Of a stretch of DNA of 64,000 bases, positions 48,081 to 60,080 are shown in pieces. Origin of the DNA: Lycium barbarum (lineage: Eukaryota; Streptophyta; Magnoliopsida; Solanales; Solanaceae); assembly GCF_019175385.1 (NCBI RefSeq), contig NC_083342.1, positions 123,380,376 to 123,444,375 of the forward strand, in the 5' to 3' direction. Below the pieces are notes generated by a model. That model was given only the letters and a program-made list of their open reading frames with translations. It ran no database searches and was not told where the DNA came from. Each line of letters starts with the position of its first letter. Position 1 is the first letter of the stretch. Made by a program: the position numbers and the translations under genes.

Positions 48081-49318
48081 TTTTATGTTCTCTTTAAATT
48101 CTGTCCCCATTAGTTAAGTATGATAAATTCAACCTTTAAAGGTGGTTTTATAATTTTTCTTTCATACAAATTTAATCCACCGAACTAACGAGCACAAAGT
48201 ATTAATTGTGACCTCAAAGATGTCATTTGTACAAATTCCCCTGATCAAAGAGGCCATTCACATCAGTATTATAAGATTTTTAATAGTATAAGATTCTGCA
48301 GAACTTTCCGTTGACAATTGAGTGGTGGACTTGGTTAACAAAAAAAAATCGAATTAGCCACTCTAACGCTCATTTCATAAAGTGTCTTTCTCAATGCTCA
48401 ATTCAGTACCGTTCAAAATATAAGTCGTTTAAAATATGTTTGATAGGTTCAACGAATTACCAAGTCGCCTGCTTCGTAATAAAATTGGAAGGAGTTGAAG
48501 CTGGTCATAATTTTTATCCAGGTTTGGTGGCTTCAATACCTAACACTCAAGTGTATTGCAATATAAGTTTGTATTGTACAAGTAAATATCAACGTGGAAT
48601 TCAAAAGAAGTTAGTAATATCTGTATATATTAGAGAGAGCTAATTTGTTTCCGTGTATTTTCTCTTGACATCTTCAATGGACATTAGGCACGGATTTATA
48701 AGGACAACCCATTCTTAATTATTGTGCTACTTCGACTTTCTACTTTTGACGTATACTTTTATTTTGGATAATACAAAAAAATATCAGAATAATAGAAAAA
48801 GGGAAAAAGAGAGGATGATAAAAAAGAAAGAAGGAACAATAACAATTATATGTTGAGACATAAGAAATGCGGCATGATCTTATCCATGATAATGTTGTCT
48901 GTGTTTAATAAAATGTAAATCTATGTTGATAGTGAATACACCAAGAATTTAACTTTTATATACTTCAAAAGAAATATTATTTTATCAATATTGCAAGTTA
49001 TTTACTGTATTTTTTAGATTAATTAATTAGAACTAGTACTCTAAATTAAAATGTTAACTTATGTTGTAGGTCATCTTTGTCGGATGATTTTATAAAATTA
49101 TAGAATCAAGTATACAAAAGAAAAACTACTATGCTTAGCTGAATGTGTTATAAAAACCACTGTTATGATCACACCTATAGTTGTAAAGATAACCAGTAAA
49201 TATTAGTTTTTGAAAGTTGAACTGGTCCCCTGTTTTTGCCCTCTGGCTACTTTTTCAATCAATAAAAAAAACTTGACCACCTTCTGGTCTGGTTCCTTTC
49301 TCAGCTTCATCATCATCA
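48081..49318. other. Intergenic, nothing recognised
   Basis: AT-rich DNA. A 110-codon + strand frame at 48311-48643 has no domain or promoter context and is not called. Confidence 0.35.
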
Positions 49319-49326
49319 TATAAAAA
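49319..49326 (+). promoter_or_regulatory. Possible TATA box for the 110-aa frame
   Basis: TATAAAAA follows a cat-repeat and lies about 107 bp upstream of the ATG at 49433. The spacing suits a plant core promoter, but the downstream gene is itself uncertain. Confidence 0.35.
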
Positions 49327-49432
49327 GAAAGTACTTAAAATTCATCAAAGTGGAGAGCTAGCTTTAATTTGTTCGTGGAGTTAATTAAGTGCCTCGTTAG
49401 CTTGAGATCATATTTGAGTTGAAAAAGAATTA

Positions 49433-49765
49433 ATGAGAAAAGGGTCAAGAAAAATGTGGTGGATGGTGCCATCATGTACAAGCAGATCAAAGAGCTTCAA
49501 GACACAACCAATAATGGATATTGAAGAGATACTGAAGATGAAACTCGAAACCATTAAAGAAGAGCCAGAAATTTGTGAAGAAAATGGCAAGTTGATGAAG
49601 ACGAATCGAAGCAATACTATGAGCAAGAAATTAGTGAAGAAGATTCAGCTCAAAGTCAAGAAGGGTCACATTTTTTCGCCTAAATTTAGCCTTAAAGAAA
49701 GTTATGTTTTGTGCATGACTGGTTTGGCTACTAAAGGTGCGTTAAATGGTCTTCCTAGATATTAA
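49433..49765 (+). CDS. Hypothetical small protein (110 aa)
   Basis: The frame starts at ATG 49433 and encodes 110 aa. It is basic and Lys/Glu-rich. It opens MRKGSRKMWWMVPSC, has a charged helix-like middle (DIEEILKMKLETIKEEPE) and ends GALNGLPRY. I do not recognise the family. There is no signal peptide or membrane segment. A TATA-like box and a plausible leader lie upstream, and no transposon boundary overlaps it. It may be a lineage-restricted gene or a chance frame. Confidence 0.4.
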   Translation: MRKGSRKMWWMVPSCTSRSKSFKTQPIMDIEEILKMKLETIKEEPEICEENGKLMKTNRSNTMSKKLVKKIQLKVKKGHIFSPKFSLKESYVLCMTGLATKGALNGLPRY

Positions 49766-52101
49766 GTATGTACTTATCCACCCGGAAAAAAGATTAGTAT
49801 TGCTATGTTTTGATGATCAATCAATATTCAAACTCAGAGGCAGATCTACAACATGTTATGTGAGTTCACTTGGATCACTGATTGCTTTCCGCTCGAACTA
49901 TGTATACATAATTACATATGCAAGAAAAAATTAAATGTATACATATAATAAAATAAGCTCATACATACTTATTCTGAATGCACTGACTTTAAATCATGAA
50001 TTATCTAGGTTAAAGCTACTGTTTCTTTTTAAGGGGACGGATACTTTAACGCAGCAATCTGGGTTTCCTTTTGTTTTTGTACATAAGTATTTGTACATCT
50101 TGAAATTGTGAATTGCCTTCTGTACTCATTAACATTGCGATCACTTACTTTTGCCTATTTCTACTTTAGCCTTTCCCAAGCCCCTCAATTAACCTACTTT
50201 AGTTGCTAACTTCCTATGATATTTATCAAGCTTAAGTTCTTGTTTCTGCTAAATATAAGTATTAAGTCACGACAAAACCAGAATTTCCTATATAAAAGAA
50301 ATCGTTTACAAATATAACGGTTAGTCGCCCTTTTTCTGCTGCAATTGGAGTGTGGAAACACAGAAGTCAGTATATGCATATACTACTATTTTACCAATGA
50401 CGTTTAGAATTTTTAGGTTAGTGGTACTGCTGAGAGTTTCCGCATAATAGATGTGGATTCAAAATTCACACTCTTCTCTTTTTCTTCCTTGGTCCCCTAT
50501 GTAATAGAACTTTTAAAAAAGTGAAATGTTATTTGAACATCAAATGAAACATAAGAATCCTGATTTGGATGTGTATTTTCAGTGAAGTTTTTCAAATCTT
50601 CTGCTTCCACTAATAAAATTAATCACTTTTAACAAAAAAAATTCAAGTGAAGTTCATGTTCAAATATAACTTTAACTTCCAAAAAAAATTTTCAGCTTGA
50701 ACATCCAAATACTTTTAACTCGAACTCAAGTGTTCTCCAAACACATAGAGATAGTATTTGATATTGAAATACATGAAATCATGGACTAATTGCAATTAAA
50801 TTATATTATAGAGGTACTTGGAGCAATTTATTCCTCTTTTGTAGTGGAAGCAGGGTCAGTTAATTAAACCTCATGCTAATCATCAACTACACAAATTCCT
50901 ACAACATCTAACTGGCATATCTGCAACCAAGAAATAAGTGGCAGAATGATTAGGTCCATTGTCCATACTTCTATGCCATTATGTTCCCCCTTTGCATATC
51001 TGGTAGGAAGGAAAAAAGTTTAAATAATGAAAAATGGAGGGAGCACGAAGACAAGCGTATACTTAGCAGCATGAATCAATTGTCATTGGTCTGACATTTG
51101 AGTCCAGAAAACATTGACAACATGGGCCAAGTGCATAGTGTCATTTAGGATCCTCACACAATCATTTGTTTCTTGCCAAATAAATTGGGAACACTAGAAA
51201 ATGGCCTCACAATCACTTTGTCACTCAACTTGCTTATGTCATCTAAATTATTCATGTGAAAGACCAATAAACTTGGTTTTTGAAAGTCAAATTGGATTCG
51301 TCCAACTCAAACATTGGAAAAGAAACAAAAAAACAATCTTAGGCAGAACGGGGCCATTGATTGAAGTATAAAGTCCATTCTACAACTCTGGATTTACTAA
51401 ACCATTCGATAAATTTCTTGTAGTAGTATATAGAAACTTTTACCGAACGATTGAGAATATACACTTTAGCGACGGTTATCTTAAACTTAAAAGAGAACAT
51501 GTGGCGAAATACTTAACGCTCTTTTTCTTGTAGTGCAAGTGTTCAACAACAATCTAAACCATTCAATACCTCAATCCAACGAGCAACATTCAAATCCCTT
51601 TTGAATTAAATAAAGTTTATCCTCATCCCAAATACTGACTAGCTACTGGCATAGGAACAACTTTCCCTCTATATTAAGTTTGAGGGTTAGCAGATCATTG
51701 TAGATATCCAGAAAGTAAAGTTTTTTTTTTTTTTTTACACTATTAGGTTATCTAAATGATATAAGATAGGTTATCTGATACAACAAATAAAGTTAGATTG
51801 ATGATACAAAAATTATTTACACCGATGATCTATATAACTTATAAAACACTTTCTACATATATATTCGAGGTGTAAAAAGAAAGTGTCGAGGTGTGAATGT
51901 ATCCATACCTTGCTGTGACTGAAATATGGAGCTGCAATTACACAGAGACACCATTTTAAATATTTTAACTTTCCACTTCTTGTAATAGTGATATTTAAAC
52001 AAATTCCAGAAAAGAAAGGAGACAAATTGTATAGAAACTAAGGGCAAATGCAAGAAGAATGAATTCATCTTGTAAAACTCTTGTTGTTAAAAGTAGGCTT
52101 A
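49766..52101. other. Intergenic, nothing recognised
   Basis: No exon is visible. At about 50545-50755 a degenerate inverted-repeat pattern (gatttggatgtg ... catccaaatac) suggests an old MITE. A T17 run lies near 51720. The frames at 51813-52068 on the - strand lack domains. Confidence 0.35.
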
Positions 52102-52413
52102 TCAAAAGATATTCTTTGGGCATTTTACAGGGGAATGAGAGAGGACAGGAAATCCCCATTGACAAGACAATACAAATGCAGGACATACATCTTCCATATT
52201 CTTCATTCTTTTCACTATCTCCCCATAAATTCTAGCAATCCTCCTTGGAAATTTTACCAAAGAAGAAAATGCCTTCCAATTCAACTTTCTAGACCTTGAT
52301 AACTTGAAACCTCTAAATCTTCCATTCATTTTCTTGATAAGCCAACACCTTCTAGGCCTTATTGTAACCTTCTCTTCAACAAGTCTCTCATATCTAATTC
52401 CTTGAAACCCCAT
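52102..52413 (-). CDS. Small basic plant protein of unknown function (103 aa)
   Basis: From ATG at 52413 to the stop at 52102 the frame encodes 103 aa beginning MGFQGIRYERLVEEK. It is rich in Arg/Lys (RPRRCWLIKKMNGRFRG, then FKLSRSRKLNWKAFSS) and has a helix-like FPRRIARIYGEIVKRMK and a C-terminal VLSCQWGFPVLS. A longer reading upstream would have to start at TTG, so I prefer 52413. A TATA box lies 67 bp upstream, and a 5-codon upstream frame precedes the start. I have an impression of similar short plant proteins but can name no family or function. No signal peptide is evident from this start. Confidence 0.6.
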   Translation of the reverse strand: MGFQGIRYERLVEEKVTIRPRRCWLIKKMNGRFRGFKLSRSRKLNWKAFSSLVKFPRRIARIYGEIVKRMKNMEDVCPAFVLSCQWGFPVLSHSPVKCPKNIF

Positions 52414-52479
52414 TATCAAAAATAGCAACAAAATTTGAACGATTCTTGGTCTATGCAAAAACTAACATTTTCCTCAAAG

Positions 52480-52487
52480 TATTTATA
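52480..52487 (-). promoter_or_regulatory. TATA box of the 103-aa gene
   Basis: TATAAATA on the - strand lies 67 bp upstream of the ATG at 52413. Between them is a tiny upstream frame (52468-52451, Met-Leu-Val-Phe-Ala-stop) that could reduce translation if it is transcribed. Confidence 0.5.
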
Positions 52488-52489
52488 GA

Positions 52490-53914
52490 AGAAAGAAGCA
52501 AAACAAAATGTCAAAAGAGAAAGAATTCGCCGTCAGTTAGCACATGGAGAATCTTGCTCTTGTATTACTTCAAAGAGGTAGAAATAACGGAAAAGAAAAC
52601 ATTTTTTTAGAACCACTGCATTGCATATAAGGTATAGTGTTAACTACTAAGTAGGTTGCATATATAAAGAAAAAAAGATGCTATCCTATTCTTTTGGACA
52701 CATGGGTAGCACAATGGATTTCAAGTTTTAAACTAACATACCAGCTCAATATTCTGCATAGCCACTATCATCCTCTCTTACAGAGTTTTGTTTGTTTCTT
52801 TTGGTAGTGTGATTAGCAGATGAGATGAATGGAATATTATTGGCATGTGCAATGATTAATGTGGAAAAATATTAAAAAATGGAATGCCAATGATTTGATT
52901 GGAAGATGTGGAATTTTTGCAGCTTTATATTCAGAAACAAGACAAAGATCTAGTCATTTTTTTTTTTTATGTATTTGGCAGAGTTTTAGTTTGGAAATTT
53001 TCGTCCATGGACAGAGATTGGTCAAGGCCTAGGAGCTAATCAATCTATTTGATAAACAACGAGATCTTCTGAATGTAGTTTAGCTTAAGGGATTCACTTC
53101 TAGCTAAGATAATAATGCAATTGAGGTCTAAATTACAAATGTTAAGTATGGATTAAAAGGTCGTTAAGTATTTAAGCTGTCCTAGTTAGGCTATTCTAAC
53201 ATAATTAATAAAAGGCAACTTTGTTGTAAAGATTTAATAGCCTTAGCGAAGGTACAAGCTATGGGATCAATAATGGTCTTAATTACTCCTTTGTCCCAAT
53301 TTACGTCAAGATATTAGGCAAAAAGTTTAAGAATTAAAGAAAGGCTGTTCAAACATGTGATTCAAAATAAGTATAGATATTTATGCGGCTATAAATCATC
53401 TCATTAAGGGTAAAATAGGAAGTTAATAGTTAAGTTTTTGCATATTAAATATAGAAAGAAGTCATTTTTTGTATTGACCAAAAAAAAAGAACGTCACATA
53501 AATTGGACGAGGTAGTGGACTAGTGGTAGTAGCTCGGAATAGGACTGTCTGGACACGAGTAGGATGCTAGTATTGAATTTGTGTCCAATGAATTTGATTT
53601 GATGAAGCTAATGTGACATACCAAGTAGGTAAATTTCTAACTTTATTTGGTAAAACAAGCTATTACTTCTTGGTAGTTGGTGACTAGTGAGGTTTAATTT
53701 GGCCTAACTTTAGCTCATCCTGCTGTTATTTCTATCTAACTCCAAGGTTGAGACAAATGATCTGGATCTACTTAATTTTTTCTTCTATCAGTTTCTATTC
53801 CCCTCTTCGAAGAAATATAGTGAAAATGTCCAAATTTACCCTTTACTATAGAATGTTTTAAATTACCACTATTATACTTTTGAGCCATTGAATGTTAAGT
53901 AAATGAACTAATGA
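52490..53914. other. Intergenic, nothing recognised
   Basis: AT-rich DNA without recognisable genes. A T14 tract lies near 52957. The part from about 53820 shares wording (aaatttaccctt, attatactttt) with the DNA after the solo LTR near 56295-56350. Confidence 0.4.
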
Positions 53915-56185
53915 TGTGTGCGAGGAGTGCGAGTGTATAATGTTTGATGGGAAATGTATGTAAAGGGATGTGGATGATTAGAATGAAAAGTCGAGAAATG
54001 AGAAAAATTGAAAGTTGGCAAAAACTGCCCAGTGGTCGTATAGTGCAAAATACGGACCGTAAAGTGCAATACGGTCCGTAAACTTGAAGTCGTAAACTGG
54101 CATGCCCAACTTCAACTTTCTGCCAGCCGAGGAAATGGCTAAACACGACCTGGTGGACGGATCGTAAAGTGATTTACGACCCGTAAACCATGGTCGTAAA
54201 TCACCATGCATGCAGGCCAAAGTTTCTGGTCCTGCTTAAGCTTAAAGACGACCACGAGGGACGGTCCGTAAACTGAAATACGGACCGTAAACCTCCATGG
54301 ACGACCACTGTTCACCCAGCACAGATTTTCCAATTCATTAAATATGAGGATCAAGACTTATTTTATTTCATTACAACATTACACCACTTCTCTCTAAAAC
54401 TTCTCTCTACATTTATTATATGAGTTTTCAAGGATTATAAGCCATCAATAACTTTAAGACAAGTGAATCAAGGATAAGGGAATCATCAAGGAACATTCAA
54501 GTCAAGAAATGCAAATGGAGAAAAACTAGGGTTTTGCTCAAAGAGGAGTATTATCAACCAAAGCTTGTTCCTATAACTTCTAAGGTAAGATTCATGATTT
54601 TTACAAGATGTTTAAGGTATTGGAGAATTAAAATACATGGATTGTAGAAAATGTGGTCAACTAGGTCATGAATGATGAATAGTGACATTTTGAGAAATAG
54701 TTTGAATTGAGTTATGAATGTTGTTGTGTTGTGATATGAGTGTGTTATAAATGGTATTAAGATCATGAACTAAACACTTTAGACGAATGGACGAAGATGG
54801 GTGTTATGACCATGAATGTGGGTGAATTAGAAGCAAATTGAGGAATCTAGATAATGTGGATAATGTGAATGACTAATGACCATTGTTATGATATTAATGA
54901 AGGTATAAACGCTAGCATTGGAAGGGAACGTGCAAGTGTAGAATAGTTCGACGGAAAGGTATGTAAGGCTAACCCTTCTTTCATAAGGCATGGTTCTTGG
55001 CCAAATTCCTAATTCCTCTATATGAGTATGTTGTCTTCACATGGTTGACATTCCGAGCTCATAAGCTCACGACCCTTGATATGTATTATGATTATACTAT
55101 GTTCCTCGTATGACGAGTAAGTCTATAATGTAGATGTAACGATAATGATGAGGATGGTAATGATGATGAGAGTAAAATGAGATTAGAGATGCTTACGAGC
55201 TATGATATATGTATATGTATGCCTATGAAGGGCTATGATAAGACCCCGAGCTTATGATGCCGGGTAAGACTATATGTATATGACTATGTATTAAGTATGT
55301 ATACGATTACGAAATGAGCGCACACCTCTGCAGATGGTACGGATAACCCTGATGCCTTGGTAGGGCCAGGTATGTATGACCTTGAGCCTTGGTTGGCCAA
55401 ACATGTATAAGACACCGATCCTATGAGGTCGGGTATGCTATGTATATGAAATGGCTATGTATATAATATGAATATGAATGTGATAAGACTATGTATAAGA
55501 ATACGAATAAGGACATGTATACGAATATGAGCACAAGTATGGTACGAGTATTATTATGGGATACGAACGACGATGTATGCAAGTAAGCGACATGATGATG
55601 ATGATATTATTGTCTCCCCTCCTATGCTATTTTCATATGATATCTATTATGCTTCTATATTGATGTTGATCATGCTTTACATACTCAGTACATTCTTCGT
55701 ACTGACGTCCTGTTGTTTATGGACGCTGCGTCATGCCCGCAGGTGCACAGGGACACAGACCTGATCCATAGCTGCTTACTCAGAGATTGCATAGCAGAGC
55801 TCCATTTCTTTCGGAGCCGTAGCTTTTGGGTACTTATTCTTTTGTGTATATAATTATGGGCATAGCGGGGTCCTGTCCCGCTCATACGATATGTCATACT
55901 CTTAGAGGCTCGTAGTCATGTGTATGTGGGTAGAGATGTTCGGCCATGTCGGCCCATGTTTTGTATATCTTTTGTTAGCCACGTCGGCCTTGTACTTATG
56001 ATGTGGCATAGATGCCTATGATATGTTAAATGATGATGGTCGTCTAATGGGATCAATATGATTAACGATAAGAAAAACACGAATTGACTTATGGTTCACC
56101 TAGATGTTATGTTATGTACGATAAGGGGGTGCTCGGGTGGGGTAGCACCTGGTGCTCGTCGCGGCTCCCTAGCCGGGTCGTGACA
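53915..56185 (+). mobile_element. Solo LTR of a Ty3/gypsy-type retrotransposon, about 2.3 kb
   Basis: The right end, ccgggtcgtgaca at 56173-56185, and the preceding phrases (gcggggtcctgtcccgctca, ttcggccatgtcggccc, agccacgtcggcc) are typical of large chromovirus LTRs in Solanaceae. No gag-pol frames are present, so it appears to be a solo LTR. Near the left end several inverted tacggaccgtaaa/tttacggtccgta motifs recur between 54030 and 54300. The left boundary (tgtgtgcgagg) is approximate, and I could not confirm a 5-bp target duplication. Open frames here are shadows. Confidence 0.65.
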
Positions 56186-56352
56186 ATCGCATTGTATTTG
56201 ACCTTACTGTGACTCCAACACGAATGAGAATCTTTAAGCATAGTCAAAATCTTAACAGATGGTTTCACATGTTAAAATATGTTAGGAAAAGGTCTAAATT
56301 TACCCATTAACTTTTATTGTTATTTTAAATTACCCTTCATTATACTTTAGTT

Positions 56353-57393
56353 CCTGATCGACGAGACTCGTAGCGGAGTTAACGCTAAGCTGGAGAGTTG
56401 GAGACATACTCTGGAGTCTAAAGGGTTTAAGCTGAGTAGGACCAAGACAGAGTACTTGGAGTGTAAGTTCAGTGAAGCACCTCAGGAGGCTGGCTTGGAA
56501 GTGAGACTTGGTACCCAGGCCATCCAGAAGAAAAGTAGTTTCAAGTACCTTGGGTCTATTCTGCAAAGCTGCGGGGAGATTGATGATGATGTCACACATC
56601 GTATTGGGGCAGGGTGGATGAAATGGAGGCTTGCTTCCAGAGTGTTATGTGACAAGAATGTGCCACCAAAACTTAAGGCAAGTTCTACAAAGTGGTGGTT
56701 AGACCGACTATGTTGTATGGGGCGGAGTGTTGGCCGGTTAAGATCTTTCACGTTCAAAAGATGAAAGTTGCCGAGATGAGAATGTTAAGATGGATGTGTG
56801 GCCACACCAGGAGTGACAGGATTAGGAATGAGCATATTCGGGATAAGGTGGGGGTGGCCTCAGTGGAAGATAAGATGCGAGAAGCGAGATTAAGATGGTT
56901 TGGGCATGTGAAGAGGAGAGACACAGATGCCCCAGTGCGGAGGTGTGAGAGGTTGGCCATGGATGGTTTCAGACGAGGTAGGGGTAGACCGAAGAAGTAT
57001 TGGGGAGAGGTAATTAGACACGACATGGCGCAACTACAGCTTATCGAGGACATGACCTTAGATAGGAGGGTTTGGAGGACCCAAATTAGGGTAGAATGCT
57101 AGTAGATAGTCTCGTTTTCCGTTCTTATTAGTAGTCGCATTATTGCAATATAATTTCTTCTGCTCAGATTTCTGTTATTATCTGTTATTTCCTGTGCTTT
57201 GATTATCCTGTGTTATCTGTGTCGCTTGCATTATTTCATTTCATATCGCTTTGATTCTCTTAACCTTATCTGACTTCTTTTTATGTTTTTATTGAGCCGG
57301 GGGTCTTTCGGAAACAGCCGTCCTACCTTGGTAGGAGTAAGGTCTGCGTATACTCTACCCTCCCCAGACCCCACGATGTGGGATTTCACTGGG

Positions 57394-57426
<33 letters not shown>
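56353..57426 (+). mobile_element. 5'-truncated RTE-type LINE
   Basis: A perfect 12-bp duplication, tatactttagtt, flanks it at 56341-56352 and 57427-57438. The coding part begins within the reverse transcriptase ([14 protein letters not shown], then [18 protein letters not shown]) and contains [16 protein letters not shown] and [11 protein letters not shown]. One base is missing in the run near 56676, so the frame shifts before [15 protein letters not shown]; the reading ends at the stop near 57102. The 3' UTR ends in the gtaaggtctgcgtatactct tail and (TTG)n. It cannot move by itself. Confidence 0.9.
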
Positions 57427-57427
<1 letters not shown>

Positions 57428-57438
57428 ATACTTTAGTT

Positions 57439-57718
57439 ACTCCTTTCGAGTTCCGTCCAATTTAAGTATCTTAATTTGACGGGAAACATAATTTAAGGAA
57501 TATAAAGAAATTTTTGAATCTTTTGCTTCTAAATTAAAGATGTGTCTAATGTACTAAAATGTTAATTGAATATTGTAATTTTAAACTTGTCATGTAGGAT
57601 GTTTTACTTGTCAATTTACTAAATATAGAAAAGGGCGTTGATTTAGGGACAAACCAAAAAAAAAATAAAAAAAAAATAAGACATTTGAATTGGGATGAAA
57701 GGAGTAAAATTTACTAAG
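57439..57718. other. Intergenic spacer
   Basis: Short AT-rich spacer between the RTE insertion and a MITE. Nothing is recognised. Confidence 0.4.
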
Positions 57719-58310
57719 GAGACGTTTGAATATGGTTTGAAATTATGGTTTGAAATCATAAGATGAAATCATGATTTGAAATCATGTTTGGACATGCAAT
57801 TTGGATTTCTTAAGTTATATTTTTTCTTATAGACATAAAAACCCTATAAGTTGTGAAAACTATTAAAATATTCTCAATTTTTATACAATCTTACCAAATG
57901 AGCAAGTCATAGTTCATAATAAAATTAATACGCTATTAGAAGGTCTTTCTAACAAATGCAATATCAATTGATCAAACTTTAGTTCAATAAAAAAGATAAT
58001 TTAACATGAATAGTAATGTAAATAGTCTTTAATATAATCATCCCACATGGTAGACATAAATAAAGGTTGGTAAATGGTTGGTGAGAGTAATTATTAAAAA
58101 TATTTATTAACTTATGGATTTTTTTTTTATAAAATATAAATTTGTGGGTCAAGTTTTATATTTAAAAATTTTGAAATCATGGTTTGAAACCCCAAATTAC
58201 GTCTTTTTGGATGATTTGAAATTTCAAACCATGATTGGAAACTATGAGATGTAATGTATGTCTAAATGTTGATTTTATCTCATGATTTCAAATCGGATGT
58301 CCAAATGCTT
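57719..58310. mobile_element. MITE with repeated tttgaaatcatg motifs
   Basis: The left end reads acgtttgaatatggtttgaa and the right end, read inverted, agcatttggacatccgattt then gaaatcatg. The motif atggtttgaaat and its complement recur through the element. No coding capacity and no clear target duplication. The - strand frames and the 104-codon + frame at 58266 are not genes. Confidence 0.6.
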
Positions 58311-59625
58311 AATACTTTTTTCCTAAAGCTTTTAGCTGACATATTTGACTTTCACCATCGAAAGGGGGAGATTTTCCAATTCGACCGATATTTGTCGTAC
58401 AGTCAAAACACCATTTTTTTTTTCCTATTTCTCCCAGTAGGCCATAGGCATCTCTGTAAGACAGCTAGTTACAGATTTTTAATTAACAACTTTGACCACG
58501 AAAAAATAAAACACACGCAATTAAGTTTTTACACTGCCCTTGTCCATAATGTACGTACAATACAAGCTGCTTCAGCCTAGCTGGTTTAAAATAGCTTCTA
58601 TGCCTTCACTATTTTTTTAAGTCAATTTGTTTTGGTTTAATTATTTAAGTCTATATATTAGCAATATTTGGTCAAACGTACACGCTGTATCATGGTCCTC
58701 CTCTAATGTATTAAAAAGGTGAAACTTTGTAGGTTAATTAAGAAAGCCATCCAGAAATATATCGTGGCATTCCGCGGCGGAGCTAAAGGGGTGCAAGGAG
58801 TTCATCCGAATTTATTTTGCCAGAAAATTACATATGTACATGATTAAAATTATGTTTTTTTTATATATATATATATTACATGTTGAATTCCTTCGATTTT
58901 TCGTATTTATTTTTTATATTTTAGATCTTTTTAATAAAGATCCTGATTCCACGTGACTTTTTGTGTTACGCAAGCACTGTGGCGTGCAACAGTAAATCGT
59001 CAAGAAATTGAAGGAATTATGACCTCAAAAATTTTTATTTTTTGTTTTTGTCTTTTTTCAAATTCATTTGAGCTGAACTACTGTAGTCAGAAGTAAACCT
59101 CAACTCACTTGATCGTCCGACCCTAGTTCGAGAATTGAAAATATTCTTAACCACTTATAAGATTCAATGGTTTACCCGCAACCTTTTAAATTAGGGGATT
59201 TTGCTATTTTATTATAGCTAATCGGTAATCTATCGCCAGATTAAGATAATTAAAGCAAACTTCAGGAATAAAAATGATTAATCAAATAATGAATAGCATA
59301 TTGACACGAGTCTACGGTTAGATCATCATTACTGAGACTTCAAATAAATATTGTACAAAAAGTCCTTATAGAGACAGCATGCCTGCATCTTGTTAATTAA
59401 TCAAAGTTTAAACCAGCTGTAATGGAGTATTAGCTTATTGTAGAGCCCTGTCATACAATAGTCACATGGACTGCTCACTCATCTATTTTGCTAAAGAAAG
59501 ATACTTCTGCTCTAAAGTAGTATCTTCTTTCTTTTAGAACGTCTTAGTTGTGGTTGACTTAATTAATATGTATATGATAACAGATGATTATAGGAGAAGA
59601 AATTAATATTTAATAAATTTAATAA
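58311..59625. other. Intergenic, a MITE end near 58781
   Basis: At 58781-58900 the sequence ggcggagctaaaggggtgca followed by a (TA)n tract resembles one end of a hAT-type MITE. The other end is not visible. No gene is seen. Confidence 0.4.
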
Positions 59626-59697
59626 GGGTCCTTAGCTCAATGGTAGAGCATTTGATTTCAGATGAAGAGGTCACATGTTCGAACCCGGTAGGGTCCT
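59626..59697 (+). tRNA. tRNA-Cys-derived gene with anticodon UCA (probable pseudogene)
   Basis: The 72-nt cloverleaf fits: acceptor gggtcct/agggtcc (7 pairs with two wobbles), D arm gctc/gagc, anticodon loop tttcaga, and T loop ttcgaac. It resembles plant tRNA-Cys (body ..gtagagcatttga..gaggtcac..). In that gene the loop is ctgcaga with anticodon GCA; here positions 59658-59660 read TCA. There is one mismatch in the anticodon stem (G54 with G64) and two in the T stem. A TTTT polymerase III terminator lies at 59700-59703. The UCA anticodon would pair with the UGA stop codon. The stem mismatches argue for a non-functional copy. Confidence 0.7.
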
Positions 59698-60080
59698 TCT
59701 TTTATTCAACTTTTTAATGAGGGATGTGGTAGAATGAATAAAATTCTTTCACTAAGGTTGCAAAGCAATCTTACTGTGTGGGTTTGTCATGTAAAAATCA
59801 AAATAAAAACACTGTTATTTTCTGAATCAAACCAAACCAAGTAATAGATTATTTCAGATTTTTTCGTTGATTTGATTTGATTTTGTAAGTGTGGTTCGAT
59901 TTTTCTTGAACATCTCTACCTTCAACTTTAAACCAGATACTTCTAGTTTGATCCTTGGGATGAAGAAACTCGTGGTAAAGAGCGCTTTCTCTTTTAATGT
60001 GTCATATGCAACGTGATTTTTTTTTTTAATTAATTAGATAAGGTAGTCGGGTCAAAGAGTACAAAATACTGGATGATAAT
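59698..60080. other. Intergenic spacer
   Basis: No gene or element is recognised between the tRNA-like gene and the next MITE. Confidence 0.4.

Noticed and set aside
48311..48643. 110-codon + strand frame
   Set aside because: No domain, promoter context or compositional signal; it is in AT-rich intergenic DNA.
52414..52458. Longer start for the 103-aa protein giving a hydrophobic N terminus
   Set aside because: The upstream codon is TTG, not ATG, so a signal-like extension would need a non-standard start.
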